64,000 nucleotides of DNA from Halobium salinum (GCF_026586625.1 NZ_JAODIW010000009.1:137517-201516), one strand, 5' to 3'; positions 50,573 to 59,722 are shown, numbered from the stretch's first letter. Notes: a model not told the origin generated them from the letters alone. Program-made: numbers and translations.

Positions 50573-51898
50573 ATGTCAGAGGCAAGCACCAAGAGAGAGC
50601 GCGTACCGGACGTCGAGAGCGCGACCATCTGTATCGTCGGCCAGGGGTACGTCGGACTCCCCCTCGCCATCGCGTTCGACGAGGAGGGCCACGACGTCGT
50701 CGGGTTCGACATCGACGACGACAAGATTTCGACCCTGAACGACGGCGTTGACACCACCGGCGGTGACCTCGGCGACGCGACCATCGCCGGCAGCGACGTG
50801 TCGTTCACCACCGACGCGGCGGCGATGGCGCAGACGGACTACGTCATCGTCACCGTCCCGACCCCCGTCGACGAGATGAACAACCCCGACCTCGGCTTCG
50901 TCGAGGCGGCCGGCGAGACCGTCGCCCCGCACCTCACCGAAGACACCACCGTCGTCCTCGAGTCGACGGTGTACCCCGGCGTCACCCGCGAGGTGCTCGG
51001 ACCTATCCTCGAGCGGGACTCCGGGCTGACGGTCGGCGAGGACCTCGCGCTCGGCTACTCGCCCGAGCGCCTCGCGCCGGGCACCGACCGCACCGTCCGC
51101 GACGTGAAGAAGATCGTCTCCGGCTCCGACGAGGAGACGCTGGACGACCTCACGGACCTGTACGGGAGCATCGTCGACGCCGGCGTCTACCCGGCACCCT
51201 CCATCGAGGTCGCGGAGGCGGCGAAGGTGACCGAGAACGTCCAGCGCGACATCAACATCGCGCTGATGAACGAGCTCTCCATCATCTGTGAGCACCTCGA
51301 CATCGACACGCACGAGGTGCTGGAGGCGGCGGGCACGAAGTGGAACTTCCACGACTACCGACCCGGCCTCGTCGGCGGCCACTGCATCCCCGTCGACCCG
51401 AACTACCTCGCCCACGGCGCCGAGCGCGCCGGCTACCAGCCGAAGCTCATCATGCAGGGCCGCGAGGTGAACGAGTACATGCCCAAGCACACCGCCGAAC
51501 TCGCGCTGAAGGCGTTCAACAAACAGGGGACGCTCGCCCGCGACGCCCGCGTGCTGGTGCTGGGACTCGCCTACAAGCCGAACGTCGGCGACATCCGCAC
51601 CTCCGAGGTGAAGGGCGTCATCGAACACCTCCAGGAGTACGACGTCGAGGTGCAGGGGTACGACCCGCACGCCGACGACGAGCGGAGCGAGGAGTACTTC
51701 GGCATCGAGATGCAGGAGACCCTCGAGTTCGCCGACTTCGACGGCGTCGTGCTCGCGACACCCCACGACGAGTTCGAGAACCTCGACCTCCGCGCCGTCG
51801 CCGGCGCGCTCAACGACGACCCGGTGCTCGTCGACGTGATGAGCGTGCTCAACGAGGAGCACGCTCACTCGCTCGGCTTCGAGTACAACAGCCTGTAG
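50573..51898 (+). CDS. UDP-N-acetylhexosamine 6-dehydrogenase (nucleotide-sugar dehydrogenase)
   Basis: This is a 441-residue member of the UDP-Glc/GDP-Man dehydrogenase family, closest in pattern to TviB/VipA-type enzymes that oxidise UDP-N-acetylhexosamine C6 to the uronate with NAD. The Rossmann motif is VGQGYVGLPL (22-31). YSPERLAPGT, EAAKVTENVQRD (Lys218, Asn222) and the catalytic Cys271 in GGHCIPVDPN follow. LGLAYKPNVGDIRTS marks the C-terminal domain. GGAGG eight bases before the ATG supports the start. With GlmS, GlmM and a GlmU-like protein nearby, UDP-GlcNAc or an epimer is the likely substrate. Confidence 0.92.
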   Translation: MSEASTKRERVPDVESATICIVGQGYVGLPLAIAFDEEGHDVVGFDIDDDKISTLNDGVDTTGGDLGDATIAGSDVSFTTDAAAMAQTDYVIVTVPTPVDEMNNPDLGFVEAAGETVAPHLTEDTTVVLESTVYPGVTREVLGPILERDSGLTVGEDLALGYSPERLAPGTDRTVRDVKKIVSGSDEETLDDLTDLYGSIVDAGVYPAPSIEVAEAAKVTENVQRDINIALMNELSIICEHLDIDTHEVLEAAGTKWNFHDYRPGLVGGHCIPVDPNYLAHGAERAGYQPKLIMQGREVNEYMPKHTAELALKAFNKQGTLARDARVLVLGLAYKPNVGDIRTSEVKGVIEHLQEYDVEVQGYDPHADDERSEEYFGIEMQETLEFADFDGVVLATPHDEFENLDLRAVAGALNDDPVLVDVMSVLNEEHAHSLGFEYNSL

Positions 51899-52119
51899 CG
51901 ACTCGACGAGCCGACCGACGCGCGACTCGATGGTCCCCTCGCCGACCGCTCTTCTTCCCGCGCCCGCTGCGCTCACTCATCCGAACGTCGGCCGTGAGCC
52001 CGTGCCGTCCCGCCCCACCGATTCGCGAGCTACAACGACGCCTTTCGCCGGACGGGAGCGCCCTCGGGAGCGCGAACTCGCCGACGCCCGGGCGTCGTAG
52101 AGAGCCATTGTGGTACGAG

Positions 52120-52139
52120 TTACCACGTCAATACCAAAG
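52120..52139 (+). promoter_or_regulatory. Variant glycan-type promoter before the zinc-ribbon gene
   Basis: TTACCACGTC is followed by AATACCAAAG. The first ten bases are identical to the dehydrogenase promoter at 50467, but the TATA part is degenerate. It ends 30 bp before the ATG at 52169. Confidence 0.45.
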
Positions 52140-52168
52140 ACGGGGTCGCGAGTACCGGACGGGACGCT

Positions 52169-52363
52169 ATGGCGACCCGAGAGACGCGAACGGACGGGCA
52201 GAGTCGGTGTAACAGCTGTGGGTCGTTCGTCACCCCGCGGTTCGCCCGCGTGTTCGGCGGCAACGACGACGAGGTGTTCGGCTGTCTCGCCTGTCAGCGC
52301 ACGCGCGACCTCCGCGAGGGGAATCAGGTGCCGACCGACCGGAAACGCGGCGACCGACGCTGA
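52169..52363 (+). CDS. Small zinc-ribbon protein, DUF7563-like (64 aa)
   Basis: This 64-residue protein has Cys14-x2-Cys17 (CNSCGSFVTPRFARVFG) and Cys39-x2-Cys42 (FGCLACQRTRDLREG), a four-Cys zinc ribbon with a basic tail. It is a divergent relative of the 51-residue proteins at 33306-33461 and 62975-63130, sharing 'C.sCgSFVT..farVF'. Function is unknown. It lies downstream of the dehydrogenase but has its own promoter. Confidence 0.85.
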   Translation: MATRETRTDGQSRCNSCGSFVTPRFARVFGGNDDEVFGCLACQRTRDLREGNQVPTDRKRGDRR

Positions 52364-52686
52364 GTGGCGCCGACCGTCGCGACTCGCCGGACCCGCCGGA
52401 CCCGCCAGACTCGCCACGACGGGACACCGGTGAGGCCCGAGGTCACCGGCGACGCTCGGCACGAGCCTCCCGCTCTCGAACCCGGTGCCGAGGCGTCGTC
52501 GAGCGCCGCGGCGGCGAACCGGCAGAAACGCTGAACCGGCCGCAACGGCCCGCTACCCGGGATTATCGTCGACCTAACAGCACGAGGAGGTTCGACGGCG
52601 TCCCCGAAACCCGCGAGTATCGCCACGAGAGGCCTCGTACGACCCGAGTAGCGGGTCGAACCCCGGATGTCGTGGTGTTCGGCCCG
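52364..52686. other. Intergenic, no gene seen
   Basis: About 320 bp upstream of the glmS promoter. CCGGACCCGCCGGACCCGCC gives a short CCCGCCGGA repeat near 52390-52410; nothing else was recognised. Confidence 0.4.
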
Positions 52687-52706
52687 TTAGCCCACGTATA
52701 ATAAAG
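52687..52706 (+). promoter_or_regulatory. Glycan-type promoter (TTA-N8-ATAATAAAG)
   Basis: This is the promoter of the glmS unit. About 80 bp separate it from the leader ORF and 157 bp from glmS. Confidence 0.7.
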
Positions 52707-52786
52707 GGCGCTTCGGGACAAGCCGAATTCACAGAGCCGTGCCCCCTCCTGTGCCGCAGGGGTGCACGAACGGAGGATTACAAGAC

Positions 52787-52861
52787 ATGAACGGACTGAT
52801 CCCGGCCGGTCGACCACACGGTCGGCCCGCCAACACGCAGCTGCGACGGACGGAGGGCTAA
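52787..52861 (+). CDS. Possible 24-aa leader peptide upstream of glmS
   Basis: This is a short ORF with a good ribosome-binding site (GGAGG at 52772-52776, ten bases before the ATG). It encodes 24 residues, beginning MNGLIPAGRPHGRP, and stops two bases before the glmS ATG. The glmS ribosome-binding site (GGAGG, 52852-52856) lies inside its last codons. Ribosomes on the leader would therefore cover or expose the glmS start. It could be a translational control element. Confidence 0.45.
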   Translation: MNGLIPAGRPHGRPANTQLRRTEG

Positions 52862-52863
52862 CT

Positions 52864-54678
52864 ATGTGTGGAATCATCGCGACCATCGGCTCGGACGACG
52901 CCGTCGGCGAACTGCTGACGGGCCTCGAGAACCTGGAGTACCGCGGCTACGACTCCGCCGGCATCGCCGTCCAGAACGGCACCGGCATCAAGGTACGCAA
53001 GAAGGCTGGCAAGATCAGCGAGCTCAAGGACACCATCGCGGCCGACGTGCCCAACGGTGAGGTCGGCATCGGTCACACGCGCTGGTCGACTCACGGGCCG
53101 CCGACGGACGCGAACGCCCACCCGCACACGAGCGAGACGGAGCGGGTGGCCGTCGTCCACAACGGCATCATCGAGAACTACGAGCGCCTCCGCGAGCAGC
53201 TCGCCGCCGAGGGGTACGAGTTCCACAGCGAGACCGACACGGAGGTCATCCCGCACCTCGTCGAGCACCATCTCGACCACGGGATGACCGTCGAGGGTGC
53301 CTTCCGTGCGACGGTCGACGAACTCGAAGGGAGCTACGCGGTCGCCGTCCTGGCGCACGGGACGGACACCGTCTACGCCGCCCGGCAGGACTCGCCGCTC
53401 GTCGTCGGCGTCGACGAGGACACCGGTCAGTACTACCTCGCCAGCGACGTGCCCGCCTTCCTCGACTTCACGGACCGCGTGATGTACATCGAGGACGGCG
53501 ACTTCGTGCGCGTCACGCCCGGCGAAATCGAACTCACCGACCGCGACGGCGAGGCCGTCACGCGCGACGTCGAGACCGTCGAGTGGAACGCGGAGGAGAC
53601 CGGCAAGGGCCAGTACGACCACTACATGCTGAAGGAGATCGACGAGCAGCCCGACTCGCTCGCGAACACCCTCAGCGGCCGCATCACCGACGACGGCGAC
53701 GTCTCCCTCGAGGAGTTCCCGCCGGGCACCTTCGAAGACGTCGACGAGGTGCAGTTCGTCGCCTGCGGTACCTCCTACCACGCCGCGCTGTACGGCGTCC
53801 AGGCGCTCGAGAACGCCGGCGTCCGCGCTCGCGCGACCATCGCCAGCGAGTACCAGACGCCGACGGTCGACGAGAACACCCTCGCCGTCGCGGTGACCCA
53901 GTCCGGCGAGACCGCCGACACCCTCTCCGCGCTCCGCGCGGCGGAGGCCGCCGGCGCCGAGACCGTCGCCGTGACGAACGTCGTCGGCTCCTCGGCCGCC
54001 CGCGAGGCCGACCACGCGCTGTACATCCGCGCCGGCCCGGAAATCGGCGTCGCCGCCACCAAGACGTTCTCCTCGCAGGTCGCGACCCTGACGATGCTCT
54101 CCCACCGGCTCGCCGACGACCTCGAGCAGGGGACGCCCCGCGAGGACGCCGCGGAGTTCTTCTCCGAGCTGGAGAAGCTCCCGGAGTACGTCGAGCAGAC
54201 GCTCAAGACGAGCAACGCGAAGGCCGTCAGCGAGCGCTACCTCGACAAGGGGTCGTACTTCTTCATCGGCCGGGACAACGAGTACCCGGTCGCCCTCGAA
54301 GGCGCGCTGAAGTTCAAGGAGATCACCTACGAGCACGCCGAAGGGTTCGCCTCCGGCGAGCTGAAACACGGCCCGCTCGCGCTCGTCACACCGAACGCCG
54401 CCGTGTTCGCGCTGTTCACGGGACGGCGCGGCGAAGGGACCCGGAAGAACGCCGAAGAGGCGCACACCCGCGGAGCGAACGTCATCGGCGTCGCGACCCA
54501 CGGCACGGACGTGGGCGGCTTCGCCGACGCGACCCTCCGCGTCCCCGAGACCCACCCGGACATCGCCGGCCTGCTGGCGAACGTCCAGCTCCAGCTCGTC
54601 TCGTACCACACGGCGAACATGCTGGAGCGCGAAATCGACAAGCCGCGCAACCTCGCGAAGAGCGTCACCGTCGAGTAG
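52864..54678 (+). CDS. glmS: Glutamine-fructose-6-phosphate aminotransferase (isomerizing)
   Basis: This 604-residue enzyme makes glucosamine-6-phosphate from fructose-6-phosphate and glutamine, the first step to UDP-GlcNAc. After Met removal the catalytic Cys is N-terminal (MCGIIATIG). The glutaminase domain has YRGYDSAGIA and HTRWSTHGPP. Two SIS domains follow, with CGTSYHAALYG and TQSGETADTLSAL in the first and SYFFIGRDNEYPVALEGALK in the second. The C-terminus ends in the characteristic KPRNLAKSVTVE. Length is normal. The ATG at 52864 is fixed by the Cys and by GGAGG seven bases before it. It heads a unit with an amidotransferase and a CapA-like gene. Confidence 0.97.
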   Translation: MCGIIATIGSDDAVGELLTGLENLEYRGYDSAGIAVQNGTGIKVRKKAGKISELKDTIAADVPNGEVGIGHTRWSTHGPPTDANAHPHTSETERVAVVHNGIIENYERLREQLAAEGYEFHSETDTEVIPHLVEHHLDHGMTVEGAFRATVDELEGSYAVAVLAHGTDTVYAARQDSPLVVGVDEDTGQYYLASDVPAFLDFTDRVMYIEDGDFVRVTPGEIELTDRDGEAVTRDVETVEWNAEETGKGQYDHYMLKEIDEQPDSLANTLSGRITDDGDVSLEEFPPGTFEDVDEVQFVACGTSYHAALYGVQALENAGVRARATIASEYQTPTVDENTLAVAVTQSGETADTLSALRAAEAAGAETVAVTNVVGSSAAREADHALYIRAGPEIGVAATKTFSSQVATLTMLSHRLADDLEQGTPREDAAEFFSELEKLPEYVEQTLKTSNAKAVSERYLDKGSYFFIGRDNEYPVALEGALKFKEITYEHAEGFASGELKHGPLALVTPNAAVFALFTGRRGEGTRKNAEEAHTRGANVIGVATHGTDVGGFADATLRVPETHPDIAGLLANVQLQLVSYHTANMLEREIDKPRNLAKSVTVE

Positions 54679-54730
54679 ACGCCCGCGACGGAGACACCAC
54701 CGACACCCGACCCCGGGTGGAGGCCCACCC

Positions 54731-54790
54731 GACCCGGTTCGACTCGGTTCGGTCCGGCTCAAGTCGGTTCGAGTCGGTTCGATTCGGCTC
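54731..54790 (+). repeat. Six copies of a 10-bp direct repeat
   Basis: Consensus GACTCGGTTC (GACCCGGTTC, GACTCGGTTC, GGTCCGGCTC, AAGTCGGTTC, GAGTCGGTTC, GATTCGGCTC) repeats with a strict 10-bp period in the spacer between glmS and the next gene. The TCGG core and TC end are constant or nearly so. Confidence 0.75.
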
Positions 54791-54832
54791 GAACTCGGGT
54801 CCGCCGCCACCCACGACACGACACACCACACC

Positions 54833-56752
54833 ATGCGAAACGAACTGTTCGGCGTCTTCGGCGACCGCGCCGACCTCGACCGCGTCACGACCACGGAGCG
54901 GTTCGCCCGCGTCGTCGAGACGCCGCGTGCGACCGTCGGCGTTCGCGACCTCGGCTACGGCCTGCCGAACCGCACCGCCGTCTACGAGACCGACGACGGC
55001 GACGGCGCGGCCGTCGTCTGGGGGGAGGTCGTCTCCGAGACCGGCCGCTCGACCGCCGAGCGCCTCTATCACCGCGTCGGCGCGGTCGGCCGCGACGCCT
55101 TCGCCGAGTTGAACGGTTCCTACCTCGCGTTCGTCGACAGACCCGACGACAGCGACCCAGTCGTCGTCACCGACCCCATCCGCTCGTGGGAGTGTTTCTA
55201 CACCGACGCCCCCGGCGTCCGCGTCTTCGGCTCCGACGCCGCGCGCGTCGCGAAGGCGGTGTCGAACCCGGCCGTCGACGGGCGGACCGTCGCCGAAGTG
55301 ACCCACTTCGGCGTCGCCTTCGGCGACGACACCGCCTTCTCCGAGCTCGGGCGCGTCCCCTTCGACGGCTACCTCACCCCCGAGTCGACCGGCGAACTCC
55401 GGCGGTTCGTCTACGACCCACAACCTCCGGAGGCGTTCGAGACCGGCGACTACGCCGCCGAACTCGCGGCGCGGCTCGAACGCGCAATCGAGCGTCGAAC
55501 GGGGATGCCCGGCCGGACGGGACTCATGCTCTCGGGCGGCTACGACTCCCGGCTGTTGCTCTCAGAGTCCCCCGACGTGGACGTGGGCTACACGATGGGC
55601 GACCCGGGTGCCGGCGAGGTGGCCGTCGCCTCGCGGCTCGCCGACCAGTACGGCGTCGACCACGAGACCCTGGAGGTGACGCCGCGCTACCTCGACCTCC
55701 GGCCGGAGGTCATCCAGTACACCGGAGGGGTCCGCGAGTCGCTGCACATCCACCACCGGGGGAACAACGTCGACATCGACGCCGACTCGATGCTCCACGG
55801 CGCCCTCTTCGACACGCTCTTTCGCGGGTTCTTCCTCCCGGAACGCGGGGTCGAACTGTTCGGCCGGACGTTCCCGCTCTCGGGGCTGGACCCCGACCCC
55901 GACGTGCCCGCGTACTTCGCGGAGAAGCTCGGCTGTCTCGGCGGGCGCGACCCGTCGGCCGTCGAGGACTGCGAGTATCTCTCGGCCGACTCGGCGCGGG
56001 CGTTCGCCCGGGAGGTCATCGAGCCAGCGTTCGAAGCGGGGTACGACCGCTGTGAGAACCGCCACAACGCGGTCGACCTGCTCGGAATCAAGCTGAAGCC
56101 GACACTCGCCTTCCGGACCCACCTCGCGGATCACTACGTGGAGAGCCTCGTCGCCGCTGACTCGGAGCTCCTGGAGTGGCACCTGAAGACCCCACCGGAG
56201 CACCGCACCGACGAGACGTGGCTCGACGCCATCGGGAAGCTCGACTCGGAGCTGCTGCGACACAGTCCGCCGGACCGCCCGCACCGCTCCTTCCGGCTGA
56301 ACGAGATCGAACGCGTCGTCCGGGGGGCGCTCCCGCTCGTTTCGGAGTTCGACCGACCGTGGCCCGACCGGCGGGAGCTGTACGAACAGAACGACCTCGA
56401 CCGCAAGCTGTTCCCGGGCTACGACGAGGTCCACGGGCTCCCCGCCCGGGTGAAACTCCGGATGAACGACCTGACGACGTGGATCGAGTTCGCGACCGGC
56501 GAGCCGCGCTGCACTCCCGACCAACTGCTCCGGCCGCCGGAGGGCGAGCAGGCCGTCGCCCCCCGCACCGACGGCGGCTGGTCCGCCCGAAACGGCGATG
56601 TGGACGGCGGGGTCGACGACGCGAACGACGGACCCGACCGCCGCCGCCCCGACCCGGCCGACGGCGCCGGGAGCAGTCCACGGGGACCCGTCACGCCGTC
56701 CGGCCCCACTGGTCCCACTGGCCCCTCCGGTCCGAGCGGCCCGTCCCGGTGA
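54833..56752 (+). CDS. Asparagine-synthase-like amidotransferase with collagen-like tail
   Basis: This 639-residue protein is the second AsnB-like protein of the region. The N-terminal 200 residues are an Ntn-like domain without the catalytic Cys2 (it starts MRNELFGVFG). The synthetase domain has the PP-loop SGGYDS (234-239), GYTMGDPGAGEVAVASRLAD and a conserved LHGALFDTLFRGFF segment. The last 75 residues are disordered and end GPTGPTGPSGPSGPSR, a short Gly-x-y run. It lies 154 bp after glmS and before the CapA-like gene on the same strand. Amidation of a sugar acid or of a polymer is more likely than asparagine synthesis, given the surroundings. Confidence 0.83.
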   Translation: MRNELFGVFGDRADLDRVTTTERFARVVETPRATVGVRDLGYGLPNRTAVYETDDGDGAAVVWGEVVSETGRSTAERLYHRVGAVGRDAFAELNGSYLAFVDRPDDSDPVVVTDPIRSWECFYTDAPGVRVFGSDAARVAKAVSNPAVDGRTVAEVTHFGVAFGDDTAFSELGRVPFDGYLTPESTGELRRFVYDPQPPEAFETGDYAAELAARLERAIERRTGMPGRTGLMLSGGYDSRLLLSESPDVDVGYTMGDPGAGEVAVASRLADQYGVDHETLEVTPRYLDLRPEVIQYTGGVRESLHIHHRGNNVDIDADSMLHGALFDTLFRGFFLPERGVELFGRTFPLSGLDPDPDVPAYFAEKLGCLGGRDPSAVEDCEYLSADSARAFAREVIEPAFEAGYDRCENRHNAVDLLGIKLKPTLAFRTHLADHYVESLVAADSELLEWHLKTPPEHRTDETWLDAIGKLDSELLRHSPPDRPHRSFRLNEIERVVRGALPLVSEFDRPWPDRRELYEQNDLDRKLFPGYDEVHGLPARVKLRMNDLTTWIEFATGEPRCTPDQLLRPPEGEQAVAPRTDGGWSARNGDVDGGVDDANDGPDRRRPDPADGAGSSPRGPVTPSGPTGPTGPSGPSGPSR

Positions 56753-56822
56753 CCCGAGACCCGGCACCGGTTTCGCGGCGCGTAGTTAAGACGTCCCGGC
56801 GACTCACCACGTCCAGACCCGA

Positions 56823-58352
56823 ATGACGGACTTCACCCGGCTCCGTATCGACGTCTCCGAGGAGCGGCCCGTGTCGGCGACCGCCGAGACCGACGCCACG
56901 GCCGCGTCCGGCGACGATGGCCGCGACCGCCACGGGGAGCGAGTCGGCGACAGCGACACCGAAGACGGGACGTGGTCGGCACTGTTCGCGGGCGACTGCA
57001 TCTACAAGGGCCGACTCGCGGCCGACCCCGTCGCGCCGGCGGTCGCCGAGCGTATCCGGGCCGCGGACGTGAGCGTGGTGAACCTCGAGGCACCGGTACG
57101 AGGCGGGGGGGAGCCGGCCGGGAAGGTCGGGCCGGCCCACGCCTCCCATCCGGAGACGCCGGCGCGCCTCGCCGCGGCCGGCTTCGACGTCGCCTGCCTC
57201 GCGAACAACCACCTGATGGACTACGGCACGGCGGGACTCCGGGTGACCCGCGAGGCCTGTGCCGACGCCGGGCTGGCGACCCTCGGCGCCGGCGACGACC
57301 TCGACGCGGCGTTGGCCCCGTTCCGGACGAGGGTGGCGGTCGGCGGGGCGAACGGCGAGGGCGAGCCCGGCGAAGCGGAGTCGAACGGGACCGAATCGGT
57401 CGAGCTCGCGGTCGTAAACGCCTGCGAGCGGGAGTTCGGCGTCGCGACCGCGGACGAACCGGGCGTCGGCTGGCTCTCACACCCTTCGACCGAACGGCGG
57501 GTGGCCGAGGCGGCCCGGTCGGCCGACGTGACCGTCGTCGTCGCCCACGGCGGCGTCGAGTACGTCCCGTTCCCGCCGGCGGGGTTCGGGACCCGGCTCC
57601 GAACCCTCGTCGACGCCGGTGCCGACGCCGTCGTCGCCCACCATCCACACGTCCCCCAGGGGTGGGAGCTGTACGAAGGGGCTCCCATCCTGTACAGCCT
57701 CGGCAACTTCCTGTTCGACTCGAAGCGGTCGAACACCCGGTGGGGACTACTGGCCGAGTTCGACTTCCGAGGCCGCGAACTCGCCGGCGTCACCCTCCTC
57801 CCGACCGAGCTCCACGAGGGACGGGTCCACCCGCTCGGCGTCGAGGGGGGTCGGACCGACGGGGGGCGACCGGTCGACGCACACCTCGACTACCTCCGGG
57901 CGTCGGCCGAAATCGTCGCCGACCGCGACGCGCTCCGGAGTCACTGGCAGGAACTCGCCGTCCGGCTGTTCGACCACCGCTACGTCGGGTGGCTCCGCCG
58001 GGGGACGGGCGCCGGGCTCTCCCAGCTCGTCACGGACCCCCGGGCGGCGGTGGGTGGTCGGGCGTTCCCCGCCGACGGTCGACGAACCGAACAGCTGACG
58101 CTCCTGAACGTCGTCCGCAACGAGTCCCACCGCGACGTCGTCGAGACGGCACTGGCGCTACGGGCCGGTGACCTGACCGACCGACGGGAGCCTGGCGTCG
58201 ACCGGACGGTCCGCGACCTGCTCGACTGGACGGAGAACGAGGTGGCTGCGATGTACGGTGAGGGAGCCGAGCGCGGGATGTCGAGCCGGCTACGCTCGGG
58301 AGCACGCGCCGCAGGACGCCGGGTTGCGGCCGTCCTCCGGGAACTCCGCTGA
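56823..58352 (+). CDS. CapA-family protein (poly-gamma-glutamate synthesis/capsule type)
   Basis: This is a 509-residue metallophosphatase-fold protein. The CapA motifs appear in order: ALFAGDCIYKG (metal Asp), VSVVNLEAPV, CLANNHLMDYG, VVVVAHGGVEYVPFPP, and VVAHHPHVPQGWELYEGAPI followed by YSLGNFLFDS. The first 50 residues are disordered, and no signal or membrane helix is seen, so it is probably cytoplasmic or non-classically placed. In bacteria CapA takes part in poly-gamma-glutamate capsule synthesis, but no CapB or CapC is nearby here. A role in polymer modification or release is possible. It ends the glmS unit. Confidence 0.88.
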   Translation: MTDFTRLRIDVSEERPVSATAETDATAASGDDGRDRHGERVGDSDTEDGTWSALFAGDCIYKGRLAADPVAPAVAERIRAADVSVVNLEAPVRGGGEPAGKVGPAHASHPETPARLAAAGFDVACLANNHLMDYGTAGLRVTREACADAGLATLGAGDDLDAALAPFRTRVAVGGANGEGEPGEAESNGTESVELAVVNACEREFGVATADEPGVGWLSHPSTERRVAEAARSADVTVVVAHGGVEYVPFPPAGFGTRLRTLVDAGADAVVAHHPHVPQGWELYEGAPILYSLGNFLFDSKRSNTRWGLLAEFDFRGRELAGVTLLPTELHEGRVHPLGVEGGRTDGGRPVDAHLDYLRASAEIVADRDALRSHWQELAVRLFDHRYVGWLRRGTGAGLSQLVTDPRAAVGGRAFPADGRRTEQLTLLNVVRNESHRDVVETALALRAGDLTDRREPGVDRTVRDLLDWTENEVAAMYGEGAERGMSSRLRSGARAAGRRVAAVLRELR

Positions 58353-58615
58353 CGACGACGGTCGAGTGGTCGCCGGTTCCACCGGTCGGACGTTCAGCCG
58401 GCCGCGCCGGCCGGTGCTCCACCGACGGCGTCCCTCGGGCGTTCCGCCGAACACCGTCGCTGGTCGGCGAGTCGAGAACGCGCCGGGAGACCCGAAGACC
58501 GGGTCGAGCCGGCACAGAGAGAACCGTACGGAGCCGAGAGGTGGTGGGTCGGGCGTATCGTGATGGGGTGGGGTGGGTGTGGGGAGGTGGGTTCGAGTAG
58601 CGACCCGAGAGACGG

Positions 58616-59218
58616 TCAGTTGGCGACGGGAAGCGTCGGCAGTCCGAACTGTTGGACCGCGATGACGGCGACGAGCGCGAGCGTCACCGCGAGCGTCAGG
58701 GGGTTGAACCCGGCCGAGACCTGCGAGGCGAGCAGGACGAGGAGGCCGACGGCGGTGACCGCGACGTGTGCGGTCTGGTCGGAGCCGGTCTCTGCTGGGG
58801 CCTCCGGGCGGTCGTCGAGGGTGAGGTACCGGTCGAGCTGGGCGGCCGCGGCCGTCCGGCTGATGTGCTTGCGGTCCTTGTCGTAGTTCAGCACACCCTC
58901 CTCGGCGAGCTTCGGGAGGTGGCTCTGGTAGAGCGCGATGTAGACGCGTTGTCGCATGTCGGAGGTGACCGCCTCGGTCGTGACGCCGTTCTCCCACGCG
59001 GCCACCTGCACGGCCATCTCGCCGAGGTCGGTCTCCGGCTCGACCTCGCGCAGGAAGCGGAGCGCGAGCCGCCGGCGCTCGTTCTGCAGGAGGTGGTAGA
59101 CGGTGTCCTTGTGGAGAAGCTCCGGCTTGGTGTCGTCTGCGTCGACGTTCTGTGGCGTGTCCGCCTGCGTCGTGTTCGCCGCGGTCGTGGAGAGGGTCCC
59201 ACCGTGAGTGCTCTTCAT
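58616..59218 (-). CDS. DUF7344-type winged-helix membrane protein
   Basis: This is a 200-residue protein. Residues 33-125 form the haloarchaeal DUF7344 winged helix (DTVYHLLQNERRRLALRFLR, then RVYIALYQSHLPKLAEEGVL and YDKDRKHISRT). Two C-terminal membrane helices follow (VAVTAVGLLVLLASQVSAGF and LAVTLALVAVIAVQQFG). It is therefore a membrane-tethered DNA-binding protein. Such proteins often lie beside haloarchaeal glycosylation genes. The promoter TTTAATATAG lies about 30 bp upstream. It diverges from the gene-free region at 59219-59722. Confidence 0.88.
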   Translation of the reverse strand: MKSTHGGTLSTTAANTTQADTPQNVDADDTKPELLHKDTVYHLLQNERRRLALRFLREVEPETDLGEMAVQVAAWENGVTTEAVTSDMRQRVYIALYQSHLPKLAEEGVLNYDKDRKHISRTAAAAQLDRYLTLDDRPEAPAETGSDQTAHVAVTAVGLLVLLASQVSAGFNPLTLAVTLALVAVIAVQQFGLPTLPVAN

Positions 59219-59722
59219 GGCTGACTGGTGCGAGGGACAGGGCTATATTAAACTGGGGAACCCGTGGTGACCGATTGCGGACTGTTGCAGACCGTTCAAC
59301 GCCGTCTGACGCTCGTCAGCCGACCGTTCAGAGACCGTTCAAATAGGGGCCTCAGACGCTGTAATCGTGTTTTGGCCATAAACAGTCTGATTTCTGTCTA
59401 TTCGATGAATCGAATCCGATACATCGAAGACCGTGAGGGAATTAGCCACTGCAGAAAGGGGGTTTATCACCGGTTCGGACGGGGGTAACGACTGCCAAGA
59501 GGCCGTCGTTCGCCGGTCGACGCCGGCCGTCGACGCGGAGAACGGTGGGGAACGCGAACTGGTGTACTCGGCCGAAAGCCGCGGGAAGCACCGGGATAGA
59601 CCCTGCGTCGACCGCCGACTTCTCGAGCGTCGACCGGTGGCCGCACGGCTCGTCCACCCATCTGTCAAAATTTTGTCACCGAGGCCCGTCTAAGGGCGTA
59701 TTCGGTGTCCCAACCCTCGGGG
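59219..59722. other. AT-richer intergenic region with GACCGTTCA repeats
   Basis: GACCGTTCA occurs three times, at 59290, 59322 and 59333. The segment 59340-59440 is distinctly AT-rich and differs from the flanks. No ORF here is convincing. It includes the 3' end region of the flippase and the promoter of the DUF7344 gene. Confidence 0.45.
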
